From assembly GCA_964019415.1 (NCBI GenBank), contig OZ025879.1, forward strand, positions 203,501 through 267,500: a stretch of 64,000 nucleotides of DNA, read 5' to 3'. The notes beneath the pieces were generated by a model. It was not told the origin of the DNA, did no database searches, and was given only the letters and a program-made list of their open reading frames with translations. Each line of letters begins with the position of its first letter. The first letter of the stretch is position 1. This DNA comes from Ianthella basta (Eukaryota; Porifera; Demospongiae; Verongiida; Ianthellidae). A program made the position numbers and the translations under genes. Of the stretch, positions 33,948 through 44,321 are shown one piece after another.

Positions 33948-34337
33948 AGAGTAGGGTCTTTACTAACGAACTAACCATTAGTTGCATTTCCAGTTCACTT
34001 TTAGTTGTATGCTGTCAACATTGACCCACTGTGGTTAGTAGGATGAGTAGGTGTTTTAAAACTATGTAGAAGGGCTTCCTTTTTGTACTAGAAACTGAAC
34101 AATGACCTTAGATGTTAGCTGTGTTCATTCAGTGTGCACACAATATACATGGACTGGACCAGCGCTGGTGTGTTAACTTGCAATGAGCACAACATATACA
34201 TGTACACAAAGGCTTTATTTAAAGCTGGTGTATATACTCCATGCACAGGTGGGCAATGCCTCAAATGATTCAACACAGTTCAATGTACAATGGGATAACA
34301 TATAATGAGCGACCAACAGACTGGGGAGTAGGGAGTG
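33948..34337. other. FAAH 3' flank and TM2D2 3' flank
   Basis: Convergent 3' regions of FAAH (+) and TM2D2 (-), about 390 bp. AT-rich, no coding signal. Confidence 0.5.
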
Positions 34338-35161
34338 TCAGTAGAAGCGCTCCCAGGTCACCCCGCTAGCAGGCACCATGTTTCCTGAGAGCAGCAGAGC
34401 AATATCCACCACCCACCACACACCCAGCCCTCCCAGGGTGAGCAGCTTGGCAAGACCGAGGCAGCAGTAGCCCAAACAGAACCGGTCAATGCCACAGAAC
34501 CCAAGAAACACAGAGAAGAACACTATGGTTGGGAAAAACACTCGATTGTACCTACAGAAGGGGGGTGGGGCAAGAGGTGGGTAAGGGGGTGGGGCAAGGG
34601 GAGAACCCTATACACTGTGGGTGGGTCACTTACGTGATGCACGGAACATTCCTTTTAATGAACGTCCTGTTGCCATGACACTCTATCCCTTCGAGGGCCT
34701 CGCAGCGAACAGATGCTCGCTTTACCTCATCAAACAAACCTCCCCCAAACTGTAGAAGGAGAACTCATACCATTAAGAGAAGCTGAATTCATGCGAGTAA
34801 GGGGCCCAAAGATGTTCCTTCCGACTTACCGAGCCGGGTGTGCAAACTGCCTCACTGTCATTCGCTGGATTCAACACCATTGGAGGATTCTGGCACTCGT
34901 GAAATTCGTCTGGTCTGGTGTGCAAAGGACAACGCGGAAACAACACATCACATGATTTTTAGATCTCTGCGGGTTTTGGCTGTAGCCAAGACAGTCTCAA
35001 ACTCACAAAAGACAACAGAGAAGCTTGGGCCCATTTGGATCATACGTAACATCTTCAAAATCCTCCTCTGTACATGTGAGAGACTGGTTCGTTTGCGCTC
35101 GAGCAACTGCCCAAAGCACGCAGCTAACAACGAACACTGTCCAGACAGCCATTTTCTCCAT
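34338..35161 (-). CDS. TM2D2: TM2D2, TM2 domain-containing protein 2 (4 exons)
   Basis: Conserved two-span membrane protein of the TM2 family (the Drosophila amaretto/almondex/biscotti group linked to Notch signalling). Exons 35007-35161, 34830-34914, 34634-34749 and 34338-34551 give 189 residues; human TM2D2 has 214. The signal peptide begins MEKMAVWTVFVVSCVLWAVA. The cysteine-rich lumenal part includes PDEFHECQNP and CEALEGIECHGNRTFIKRNV. The TM2 domain has two hydrophobic spans with FLGFCGIDRFCLGY, the DRF variant of the family DRY-type motif, and KLLTLGGLGVWWVVDI. PDEFHEC and the C-terminal SGNMVP-type ending favour TM2D2 over TM2D1/3. A decayed copy of this gene lies at 45690-46060. Confidence 0.93.
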
Positions 35162-35230
35162 TTGTCACGTGACGTGACGACCTCGGTGACGACTCTAGCA
35201 TCGACAAATGGCGGCAGGCTACTGAGTGAA
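35162..35230. promoter_or_regulatory. 69-bp divergent promoter TM2D2 / XRCC4 with GTCACGTGAC
   Basis: Start codons at 35161 (-) and 35231 (+) leave 69 bp. It contains the 10-bp palindrome GTCACGTGAC at 35164-35173 (E-box/CLEAR consensus) followed by overlapping TGACG half-sites of CREB/ATF type. Function inferred. Confidence 0.55.
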
Positions 35231-36367
35231 ATGGAATCACTCTTCGACGACGTGGAGGATGATGTACCTGCCCCTTCAGACGTATCCAGTTCATTTGAAA
35301 TAACTCGTCAATCCCTTCCTCTGCTCTCCCCGACGAGCAATGGCAACCTGTGCAAGATAGTCCCAGAAGACGATCCTCTGAAGGCGTATTACCTCATGGC
35401 TCGGTACGACGGAACAGAACTCTCTCTGCACGTATCGGATGGAGAGAAAACGTGGTCTGGGGTGCTATCCAAGAACACCCTCAGTGAGCTTTCCGCCGCG
35501 ACCCACTTGAACGAAGCCGATCACCTGCAAGACACTTTGACGGCGCTGCAGCAAGGGGGTGGGGCGAACGCCGCATTCGTGTTCAGTGTGGGCACCACCT
35601 CCAGCGGCAGTCTACAGTTGGCGTGGAAGAAGTTCCTCCCGAAGGAGAACATCCGTTTTCAGCTTGGGTCCATGATCCTCCACCCTGCCCCCCTGCAGCA
35701 GACGCACCATCAACTGTTGGACTTCGCCATTGACAGCATGCGGAGTCTCCGCGCGGAGGTAACTGCAGTGAGGGCTGAGAAGCAGCGCCTCATCACTGAG
35801 CGTGAATCAGCTCTCCACCGGCTGGAGGAGAGTGTGTCGCTGAAGGAGGAGCTGGAGAGGGACCTTTACGGCAAGTTCAAGGTTGTGCTCAATGACAAGA
35901 AGGCAAAGATACGCAAGCTGGACCAGCAGGTGGAGCAGCTCCTTGATGAGAACGCACGGCAGCAGCAGAAGCTGCAAGAAGCCAGTGCAGGCAAGACGAG
36001 TGAGTCAGGAGGAACTGGGTCCAATCGAGTGATCACGGGAGATGGCAGTGAGAGTGAAGAAGAGACAGATGAGGAGTTTGGCACACCCACAATGGAGGTG
36101 GATGCTGCTGCTGGGCCTTCGACATCAAGCACCACTGAGCATGCAGCAGCACAATCCTCTCTCCTGGATGGTGGGGAGGAGGAGGGGCACTCACTGCCAG
36201 TGAAGAGGAGGCGGAGGAAGGAGGTGTCTCGCACAGGACAGACTCTGGTCATCCCCAAGCCTCCACAAAGGAAGCCTGTGCCCTCCAAACAGGACAGCAG
36301 TAGCTCCACCACTTCCTCATCAAAGAAGGACTCAATGGAGTCAGACGAGCTATTAAACATGCTCTGA
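35231..36367 (+). CDS. XRCC4: XRCC4, non-homologous end-joining factor (intronless)
   Basis: Scaffold that binds DNA ligase IV and XLF in non-homologous end joining. An open frame of 378 residues from MESLFDDVEDDVPAPSDVSS; upstream in-frame sequence belongs to the shared promoter, so I take the ATG at 35231. After a 35-40 residue acidic extension comes the beta-sandwich head (AYYLMARYDGTELSLHVSDG, ENIRFQLGSMIL). The long stalk helix contains SLKEELERDLYGKFKVVLND and KKAKIRKLDQQ, which align closely with human XRCC4 (SAKEALETDLYKRF, VLNEKKTKIRSL). The acidic-serine region (ESEEETDEEFG), a basic KRRRRKE cluster and a DELLNML tail follow. Human XRCC4 (336 residues) has several introns; this gene has none. 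Confidence 0.94.
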   Translation: MESLFDDVEDDVPAPSDVSSSFEITRQSLPLLSPTSNGNLCKIVPEDDPLKAYYLMARYDGTELSLHVSDGEKTWSGVLSKNTLSELSAATHLNEADHLQDTLTALQQGGGANAAFVFSVGTTSSGSLQLAWKKFLPKENIRFQLGSMILHPAPLQQTHHQLLDFAIDSMRSLRAEVTAVRAEKQRLITERESALHRLEESVSLKEELERDLYGKFKVVLNDKKAKIRKLDQQVEQLLDENARQQQKLQEASAGKTSESGGTGSNRVITGDGSESEEETDEEFGTPTMEVDAAAGPSTSSTTEHAAAQSSLLDGGEEEGHSLPVKRRRRKEVSRTGQTLVIPKPPQRKPVPSKQDSSSSTTSSSKKDSMESDELLNML

Positions 36368-36760
36368 TGCACTTCACTATGCAACTCATTGTAGTTATGG
36401 TAGCAGTGAACAGTGAACTACCTGTAGTGTGTAGTGTGTATGACAGTGTATTGTCATTGGATTAAATGACTATTGCTTCTAGTATGATATGAACAGGAAC
36501 ATCCTGCATGGGGGAGGGGGGAGGGGGGGAGGGGGGGGGGGCATTGCAAGGATACAGCAATAGCAGGTTGTGTTGCACCTGTTACCCTATTACAGCCATG
36601 ACATTGTGCATGAACAATACTGATTTGATCTCTTCTGTGTGATGCACTGTCCACTGAAGAGAACACAGAGATGGGGGCATGGCCACTTCAAGTTAGATCT
36701 CTCCTGCTCTCCTTCAACCCACCTATGACTACATCCTCAATCTATAGGGCTACTTTGACT

Positions 36761-36803
<43 letters not shown>

Positions 36804-37000
36804 AGCATGTGAGAGAGAGACTTGGATTAATGATATTCATAGCACTGTTGACAATGTATGGTACATGTACGTATGGTATGTATGGTATGTATGGTATGGA
36901 TACTAATATTATTCATGGTGTAGTTAAGTAACATGGCCGGCAAGACACACACGACATTCGAAAATTCGATGCAATGAATTGGCAGCGATTTGACGCACTT
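36368..37000. other. XRCC4 3' flank with simple repeats
   Basis: Contains a G-rich run (36510-36541), a GT microsatellite (36765-36800) and a short ATGTATGGT repeat (36868-36900). The first 90 bp after the XRCC4 stop recur at 49540-49627. No gene seen. Confidence 0.6.
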
Positions 37001-38260
37001 GATGGGAGGGCAGTCAGCGAAGATAGCACATTTAGGGATACACTCAGGCATGCAGTTAATTAAGAAAGGTGGGCAGCACACTGTAGTAAGATTCTACTAG
37101 TGAAGTCTCATAATTGACAGCATGTAATAAACGGACATATCCGAGGAAATCATACGAATCCGAACTCTGACACGTGCAAAGTGCGCCAAGTGTTGCCGGG
37201 AGATGGAGAAGTAAGTTAGGGAGGGGGAGGGCCAGAGCACATAGGCAGAGAGGGGAGACAGAGAACAGGGGAGGCAACTGGCCACTGGCAGAGCAAAAAG
37301 TGCCAAAGAGCCTCATGTGTGTGATTGCAAGTGTGACTGCCTCGCTCAACTTCTAACCCTGCATAATATCACTGTACAAGCCCATCAATAACGACATTCA
37401 CGAGAATGCGACAATCAGGAGCATGTTTTGGTACAGATAAACGAAGATAGCACTTTTAGGGATGCACTCGGGCATGCGGTTAATTAAGAAAGGCGGGTAG
37501 CAGACTGTAAGACTTCTATTAGTAAGTAGTGAAGTCCGATAAGCGACAGTGTGGGACAGTATACAGACAAATCCGAGGAAATTCACACAAATCCGGGAAC
37601 TTTGTCACATGTGAAGTTTCGCACGTGCTTTGGAGCCACTGCTTGATGGTGAACATTGGCTGCAGTGAATAGAAAGGGTAATTCAAGCTAGGAAAAGAGC
37701 CTTCTTCCCCTGGAGGGGGCAGGGGATGGAGAAGTACAAAGAAAGAGATTGAGGGAGTAAGGTATGGAGGGGGAGAGACAGAACAGAGAAAGACAGAGAG
37801 GGAGGCAGAGAACAGGGGAGGCAACTGGGACACTGGCAGAGCACAAAATGCCTAAGGACCTCATCTGTGGTCTAGATCCACACAATGCAATAGGGATTGC
37901 AAGCTGAAATGAAACAAGCTCGCATTGTCTCGTTGTTTCTATCATTTAAGTGTGACTGCCTCACTCCTCAACTTCTAACCCTGCATAATACTACTGCACA
38001 AGCCAATGTAACAAAGATAATGCCTTTCACGAGCGAGCGAGCAATACTCAGGAGTGTGTTTTGGTACAGATAAACACGGTCAAGTATCTATTGGTTGGTA
38101 GCAAAGTAAACAGCAGATGGCTAAGCTGTTTGCACACCTGTTCCTGAAGAGCTAGCCGGAGCTCTAGCTCTGAGGATGGGTGCACTGGTGTTCAGTGAGG
38201 GAGTACAGCTAGCCGGAGCTCTAGCTCTGAGGATGGGTGCACTGGTGTTCAGTGAGGGAG
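37000..38260. repeat. Dispersed repeat family, copies 1 and 2
   Basis: Two related modules. One contains GATAGCAC and GGGATRCACTCRGGCATGC, at 37020-37350 and 37440-37640. The other is purine-rich (GAGAAAGACAGAGAGG, AGGGGAGGCAACTGG), at 37670-38150. Both recur at 40780-41250 in diverged form, and a weak copy lies in a COP1 intron at 55575-55690. Also a 60-bp direct repeat at 38150-38265 (AGCTAGCCGGAGCTCTAGCT). Non-coding. Confidence 0.65.
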
Positions 38261-38390
38261 TACAGTGCCTGCAGCCCAACAGCATCGCACCAAAGATCAG
38301 ACATTAACACACGCAATGTATGACGTAAAATCCTTTGACAATTTAAAAATAACAGCAAGCTTTGTATTGACTATTCAGGGGCAGTTGAAG

Positions 38391-38708
38391 GGGAAGTTAG
38401 GGGAATCACCCGCCAGGCTCCTTGCCCCACTCCTGGGGGGAGTGGTCCAGCCTCGCCATTGATGGTCCGGGCTTGGATTTCAAAGATGCAGCAGAGGAAT
38501 CTTCTTGTATGTGGGCGGGGCACATGCAGTGGGGTCATGCCCATCACTGGAGCAAGTGGAAAAAGAAATACCGTAACTTAAGAACACTCACAGCTTCCCC
38601 TCACCCGCAGCCTTCACACGTCACACCTCATCTGCCATGAAGCAGCGTCTGACCCTGAGAGAACATTGCCCCCAAAGATGACTGTGGCCAGCTCCCTGGC
38701 TGTGGAGT
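38391..38708 (-). pseudogene. COP1 fragments (exon 9-like then exon 11-like)
   Basis: 38395-38560 resembles COP1 exon 9 (56330-56560; shared GGTCCGGGCT, CCCATCACTGGAG) and 38632-38708 resembles exon 11 (54572-54650; shared GCTCCCTGGCTGTGGAGTAT). Reading frames are broken and the two pieces are in the opposite relative order to the gene. Interrupted at 38709 by an insertion. Confidence 0.7.
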
Positions 38709-39717
38709 ATGTTATGTTATGTCATTATTAAAGGTGACCCCTTCAGCCATGGGCTGGTGTCAATGGGGGACCCAACAGTGCAAGGACATGTAAAACAAGG
38801 ACAGGACAACACAAAACATGCACAGCAAGACAAAAACTGACAAAACAAATGGACATAACACATACACACAAAGAAAGACAAAGAACATGTAACTACATTC
38901 ACTCATAAGCAGACATGCACATGCACATACAGCCTAGTTGACGTAGTCTAATCAGGTTTGATTCTGACTACTTCAGGAGTTACTTCAACAGTGGTTCAAA
39001 AGCGACAGGGGCCGCGATGTAGAACGAGGCCAGGCAGTCCATCAACCAGTACATACTCAACACTCTTACAAACATCCAGGTACTTCTTCGTCCTGTTGTC
39101 ATCTATCTCATTCTCATCATCATCAAGATTAGGCATCTTGATGGGAGTCATAGCAATCCCACCTCCTTTGTCAGCAAACTTCAGTGCTGGGCCAATCCCT
39201 TCTTCCATCACAAATTCTACCTTGTCATAAACATTTTGGCCACATTGCACAATCTTGTCCAGTACAGCAGGGTCGTCAGAATCATCGTCATAACCAGCAG
39301 TGGCCAAATGTCCATCCTTACTCTTACAGACTGCTGGCGTGTCAGGAGGAAGATGAGGTGTCCGGATAAGAGCATTGATTGGAGTGGTAGAAGGAGCAGG
39401 GTCTTCTAGAGTGCTCCCTGGATCTTCCTTTTCCTTCTCTGAAGGACAGACCTTGGTTTGGATGGTTTTCTTACGGTGCCTCGTGCGCTTTCTCTTCTTG
39501 TCTCTCTTCTCATTTCCTGATGTGGGCCAGAACAGGGTCACCGAGAAACCAGCATGGGAACATCTAGCATTCCACATTGGGCTCTCCAGTGTGAGGTGTT
39601 GTGATTGAAGGCTCAGCACTGTAGGAATAGGAAGCCCTAACCTGGCTAAATCGCCATAAACTCCATCAAACACGAGAGCTGCAGATACGCGTAGTGTCCG
39701 CCATTTTTTCCGCCATT
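38709..39717 (-). mobile_element. About 1.0-kb insertion in a COP1 fragment, with an unidentified ORF
   Basis: The element splits the sequence GAGTATGACACGAACTTGCC, which is uninterrupted at 40172, and is flanked by a TATG duplication. Read on the minus strand it starts near AATGGCGGAAAAAATGGCGG and ends in a short tandem TAATGACATAACATAACATA tail, like some non-LTR retroposons or their mRNA-derived cargo. A minus-strand open frame (about 38996-39700) encodes a basic segment (KRDKKRKRTRHRKK) then an acidic C-terminal half (DDDENEIDDNRTKKYLD). I do not recognise the protein. Confidence 0.5.
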
Positions 39718-40480
39718 TATGACACGAACTTGCCCACCTTACTAACAGGCATGAGAACGCATGTAGAAAAACACATAACATAACAGAGCAACTCATAAAT
39801 CCTTTGACAATTTAAAATTAACAGCAAACTTGTATTGACTATTCAGGGGCAATTGAAGGAGAAGTTAGGGGAATCACCTGCCAGGCTCCTTGCCCCACTT
39901 CTGGGGGAGTGGTCCAGCCCCACCATTGATGGTCCGGGCTGGGATTTCAAAGATGCAGCAGAAGAATCTTCTTGTATGTGGGTGGGGCACATGCAGTGGG
40001 GTCACGCCCATCACTGGAGCAAGTGGAAAGAGAAATACATTAACTTAAGAATACTCACAGCTTCCCTTCACCCACACCCTTCACACGTCACACTTCACTT
40101 ACCATGAAGCAATACATGACCCTGAGAGAGCACTGTCCCCAAAGATGACTGTGGCCAGCTCCCTGGCTGTGGAGTATGACACGAACTTGCCCACCTTACT
40201 AACAGGCATGAGAACGCATGTAGAAAAACACATAACGTAACAGAGCAACTCAACTGAACAAGAGGACACTTCATGCTAATACCTGTGTTCATGGTGTGTG
40301 CATTTGCACTTGACTCACCTCTCCAGTCACACTAACACTGACTGTCCCCAAAAATGACTGTGGTCAGCTTCCTAGCTGTGGAGTATGACAGGAACTTGCT
40401 CAGCTCACTAGCGAAGATTGGCAGGGCATTGAGATCTTCATCTGTGAAGGCATGAGGATGCATATAGAAAAACACATAAC
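39718..40480 (-). pseudogene. Further COP1 exon 9/11 fragments
   Basis: 39840-40010 repeats the exon 9-like block of 38391-38560 with about 90 percent or better identity by eye. 40101-40195 and 40340-40437 are two exon 11-like blocks (CTGTCCCCAAA, GAACTTGCTCAGCTCACTAG). A copy-and-shuffle arrangement; no intact coding sequence. Confidence 0.65.
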
Positions 40481-40662
40481 GTAACAAAGCAATTTAACAA
40501 GAGGACTATCACACTTTTGCTAATACCTGTGTCATGGTGTGCGCATTTGCACTTGACTCAGCTCTCCAGTCACACTCTATTGAAGGCAATAAGACAAGGA
40601 GATGTGATAAACATGTAACAAAGAAATAAAGTGGAATGAGATCCAAAAGACATTCTAACATT

Positions 40663-40760
40663 GGATGTGCTTGCAGTGTTCGTGGAGGACAAGCGACGTT
40701 TGAGTGAGTGGGTCAGTCAAAGAAGTAGCAACACATTGGCAGTTGAGTGCTGCTCATGCC
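40663..40760 (+). pseudogene. Inverted COP1 exon 6 fragment
   Basis: Encodes LAVFVEDKRRLSEWVSQR on the plus strand, equivalent to COP1 exon 6 (56906-56970, minus strand). It is therefore inverted relative to the gene and to the neighbouring exon 11-like pieces. Confidence 0.75.
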
Positions 40761-40779
40761 TTCTCTTCCATCGGCAGAA

Positions 40780-41450
40780 GGAGTGTGTTTCAAGCTACGA
40801 AAAGTGCCTTCTTCCCTTTGAGAGGGCAAGGGGATGGAGAAGTGACAAAGAGAAAGATTGAGGGAGTAAATTAAGGAGGGGGAGGGGACAGAACACAAAG
40901 ACAGAGAGGGGAGGCAGAGCACAGGGGAAGCAACTGGCAGAGCAAAAACTGTGTAAGGCCCCATCAGCAGTCTTTATCCACACAATGCAGTAGGGACTGC
41001 ACACAAGTTAAGATGGAATGAAACAAGTTCCCGTGTTTCTATCATTTAAGTGACTGCCTCACTCCTCAAGTCTGCATAACACCTCTGTACAAGTCCACGG
41101 AACAATGATAATGGCATTCACAAGTGTGTGACAATCAGGAGTGTGTTTTGATAAATAAACAGTCAAGAGTTTTTCTATGGTGTGGTAAAGTAAACAGCAA
41201 AATTAATGGCTAAGCTGTTAGTACACCTGTTCCTGAAGAATTAGCATGAAAAAATGAAGAGAAATACCCTAACTTAAGAATACTCACAGTTTCCCCTCAC
41301 CCGCACTCTTCACACCTCATCTGCCATGAAGCAGCGTCTGACACTGAGAGAACATTGCCCTCAAAGACGACAGAGGCAGGCTCGCTGGCTGTGGAGTATG
41401 ACAGGAACTTGCTCAGTTTGCAGCGAAGTGCGCCAAGCTGTCGACTTCTT
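40780..41450. repeat. Dispersed repeat copy 3 plus COP1 exon 11-like piece
   Basis: 40785-41250 is a diverged copy of the 37670-38150 module. 41320-41440 is another exon 11-like COP1 fragment (GCTGGCTGTGGAGTATGACA, GAACTTGCTCAG). Confidence 0.6.
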
Positions 41451-41671
41451 TTTCTGTGGGGGTGTGAGAATGCATGTAGAAAAAATAACACAACAGAGCA
41501 ACTTAACAAGAGGAATAACATACTTCTTGCCAATACCTGCATTCATTGTGTGTGCACTTGCACTTGACTAAGCTCTCAAGTCACACTCTCAAAAGGCGAT
41601 AAGGAAATGTGATAAACAAGTAACAGACAAGTGAAACAAAATAATGCAAGACCTTCTAACATTGGACACTC

Positions 41672-42130
41672 TTGCAGTGTTCGTGGAGGGCAAGCGACGT
41701 TTGAGAGAGTGGGTCAGTCAAAGAAGTATCAACACATTGGTACATAGACCATCTTAATTAGCATTTCCGAGTGTCACTGATTAGTCAGTGCCCGGTGTGG
41801 CAGTTTCAAAGGAGGCTCTGGATAGAGCCCGCCCACACTGGCATATAAAGAGGGAATGGATCAGTGGCTGTTGGCGGTGACCAGTGACCCGGCTGCTAAA
41901 GGGTCGGCTAAAGATCTGGAGGTTGCCGGTGCTGGTCCGATTCACTGCCATTTTTCCCTTCCCCCCTTCTTTCCTTACCATGTGTAGTTCCAAACGTTAT
42001 CTTTCAAACACATTGGTAGTTGAGTGTTGATGTTTTCTCTTCCAACTGCAGAAGGAGCAAGCAGAACACATCCAGGTCCTCGAGTACACACTCATGGAGA
42101 TAACCCGCCTCAAGGAACACCAATAGACAG
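41672..42130 (+). pseudogene. COP1 exon 6-7 fragment split by a foldback-element insertion
   Basis: 41680-41745 matches COP1 exon 6 and its downstream intron; 42004-42127 continues with the same intron and exon 7 (KEQAEHIQVLEYTLMEITRL). The sequence between is inserted, and AACACATTGGTA (12 bp) is present on both sides. Orientation is opposite to the COP1 gene. Confidence 0.75.
41829..41990. mobile_element. Partial foldback element, copy C
   Basis: Right arm of the foldback family also found at 59484-59740 and 61660-61916 (CTAAAGGGTCGGCTAAAGAT, CTTACCATGTGTAGTTCC). The loop segment (GGCTGTTGGCGGTGACCAGT) is in the opposite orientation to copies A and B, and the left arm is missing. Confidence 0.7.
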
Positions 42131-42745
42131 ACCTAGTTGCATGGTCTTCCAATGCAGAGAACATTGCTCTTTGCAGTACTAACACTGCACAATGCTATTC
42201 CTTAGTACTACTGCTGGTGTAATGTTATGCTGACATCATATGCATGTTTTGAAGTATCCTCAGTGAGTCATTTATGGCTAAATGTGAACATGTCAATTTT
42301 TGGTTCTTGTTCAATCTGCGTGTGCACCGGGAGGGGGGGGGGGTAGGGGGACAGCGGAATTTGAGAGCCTCTGCTCACTGGACATCATGTAGCCAGCAGA
42401 GGCGAGTGACCCCACATCTACAGGACAGCCTAGTCTCATCATTAGCCTGTTACTGCTGATAAAGCTGGTTTATCAGCTGATGAAGGCCTACGTGGCTGAA
42501 ACGTCCTGAGTTACAGTGAATTTCTGCTATGCAAGTGCTCAAACAACTACCCACTAGCAATAATACATCCCACGTAGCAATGAGTCTCTACGCTATCATA
42601 ACAGTGACATGTTTGCACCAACATCAATTCTCCACTAACACACACTGCAGTAAAGGACAGGACTCTCTCTCTCTCGTGCCTCACACCCTTGTGTGGCGAT
42701 GGCAGGAAGTGTCACATACAGCAACTAATGGTTTGATTAATGTTA

Positions 42746-42823
42746 TACAGTCGGTTTCAGAATGGTTGTCCAAAATGGCAAATCGCAAATGGCGTGACGT
42801 ATTGGCAAATGGCGTGACGTCAT
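42746..42823 (+). repeat. Left terminal inverted repeat of the transposon
   Basis: Pairs with 45354-45432. Contains CAAATGGCGTGACG twice and TGACGTCA at 42816-42823, a CRE-type palindrome that could drive the open frame starting at 42894. Confidence 0.88.
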
Positions 42824-42893
42824 GCATAGCATTCATCACGTTACACAGTAATCAGATTTGGCGCGCGCGGTCTGAAGCTAGGTGTAAGTCTCG

Positions 42894-44000
42894 ATGGATG
42901 GTCACTATTGGGATTTGTTGCTCGGCTCTACACCGGTACCGTATTCAGAAGATGAAGAGTTGCCTTCCCTGCTCACGTTAAACCAACTCTCTCCTGTCGT
43001 CGGAACGCAAGGCCACTACGTTTTACGCGATCCGTCCGCCTCTCTCATTTCAGTAGCTACGGATGACGGTTGTCTACTAGAGGGAACGGCCAGCATCTCC
43101 ACAGTGGTGGATGACAGCTGCCTGCAATTGCAAGCGGAAACGGCGAGCATCTCGTCAGGGACAGAGACAGGAACAGCAAACGTCTCAGAGGCGACTACTC
43201 CTGGGGCACAGATTGTGAAAGAGCTGGCAGTGAAAGTCTTGCCCTCCATAGATGCCAGAGAAAAGGAGGCAAAGACTTACGTTGTGAAGAACATTCCAAG
43301 AAACTCCACAACTGGTATGGCGTCTTTCAAAACATATCTTTCAGAACAGCTGGGCGTGGAAGGAATTGCTGATATTGGATATTACCTCAGAGGAGGAAAA
43401 AGAGTTTGGATTAAGTCTTGCGGTGACTTGGTTAGTGTCTTAGTAGACATTGATGTCAAGTGCAGAGGAAGCATTTGGGTCGTGGAAGAAGGCTATGAAG
43501 ATGATGTTGAAATTGCACCAAAAACAAAGAAACGGAGGTCCGATGCAGAAGAGAGGCAGGAACGGGTACAGGCGAAGTTTGAAGACTTGAAGAAGTGGCA
43601 TGGCACTAAATACACATCTCCGCAGTATAGATTTTGGGCAGAAGCCTTGGAAGTGGGTTTGCACACAAGCACTGATGATCCCCCTCGTGGCCGAATGTTT
43701 GAAGGCCCCAAAACTTGCAAGAAACCCAGTGAACTGAAAGAAGCATTTACCGAATTGGCAAAGACTCTTACCGATGTGGTACGAGGAGGTCATAATACAC
43801 CACCATTGTCTAGCAGCCCACTAAAGCACAATGATACTGGTTCTCCTAATGCTTCAAGACCGCTGAAAGTTGCTGACCTGAAATCTAAGTATATTCAGCA
43901 GATCAAGGACCTCTTCAGCCTTTATGAAGTCGGAGCCCTGAGTCAAGATGATTTTGACAAGCAGAAAGGTATCATACTCGAACAAATGGGATTATGCTGA
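42894..44000 (+). CDS. Unknown 368-residue transposon-encoded protein
   Basis: Starts MDGHYWDLLLGSTPVPYSED; the ATG is 70 bp from the left inverted repeat. N-terminal 100 residues are acidic and Ser/Thr-rich. A globular block follows (KTYVVKNIPRNSTTGMASFK, DIGYYLRGGKRVWIKSCGDL, RGSIWVVEEGYEDDVE). Then come a nuclear-signal-like KTKKRRSD and a conserved-looking YTSPQYRFWAEALEVGLHTS. The C-terminal 35 residues (YIQQIKDLFSLYEVGALSQD then DFDKQKGIILEQM) resemble the SHOCT oligomerisation motif. I do not recognise the family. It could be a DNA-binding or regulatory partner of the transposase. Codon use and an uninterrupted frame argue that it is real. AATAAA at 44303-44308 could end its mRNA. Confidence 0.75.
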   Translation: MDGHYWDLLLGSTPVPYSEDEELPSLLTLNQLSPVVGTQGHYVLRDPSASLISVATDDGCLLEGTASISTVVDDSCLQLQAETASISSGTETGTANVSEATTPGAQIVKELAVKVLPSIDAREKEAKTYVVKNIPRNSTTGMASFKTYLSEQLGVEGIADIGYYLRGGKRVWIKSCGDLVSVLVDIDVKCRGSIWVVEEGYEDDVEIAPKTKKRRSDAEERQERVQAKFEDLKKWHGTKYTSPQYRFWAEALEVGLHTSTDDPPRGRMFEGPKTCKKPSELKEAFTELAKTLTDVVRGGHNTPPLSSSPLKHNDTGSPNASRPLKVADLKSKYIQQIKDLFSLYEVGALSQDDFDKQKGIILEQMGLC

Positions 44001-44321
44001 CTTGGCAGTTAGCTAAGCAGGACCTCAGCTGGTAACTTTTGCAGTTGCTTTTGAGTTTGTACAGTTAAATTTTGCTTGACCACATGCATATAGTTACAAT
44101 ATGTTTTCTTTTGCACCATTGTGCATGCTTTTTGATTACATGAATTATGATTCAGAATTTAATTGGACTACAACTGGATGGAGTAATGATGTGTAATCTG
44201 GAAACATTACCATGTATAGCGAGCGTAATATGTAATTATGCATACATGTATACACAAATCATATGAGGTTGTTGTGATTAAGTGTTGCATAGTATACTGT
44301 ATAATAAAACAGTAAACCAGT

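Noticed and set aside
34838-35230. In-frame upstream extension of the XRCC4 reading frame
   Set aside because: The extension overlaps TM2D2 exons and the shared promoter on the opposite strand and has no ATG; MESLFDD at 35231 is the better start.
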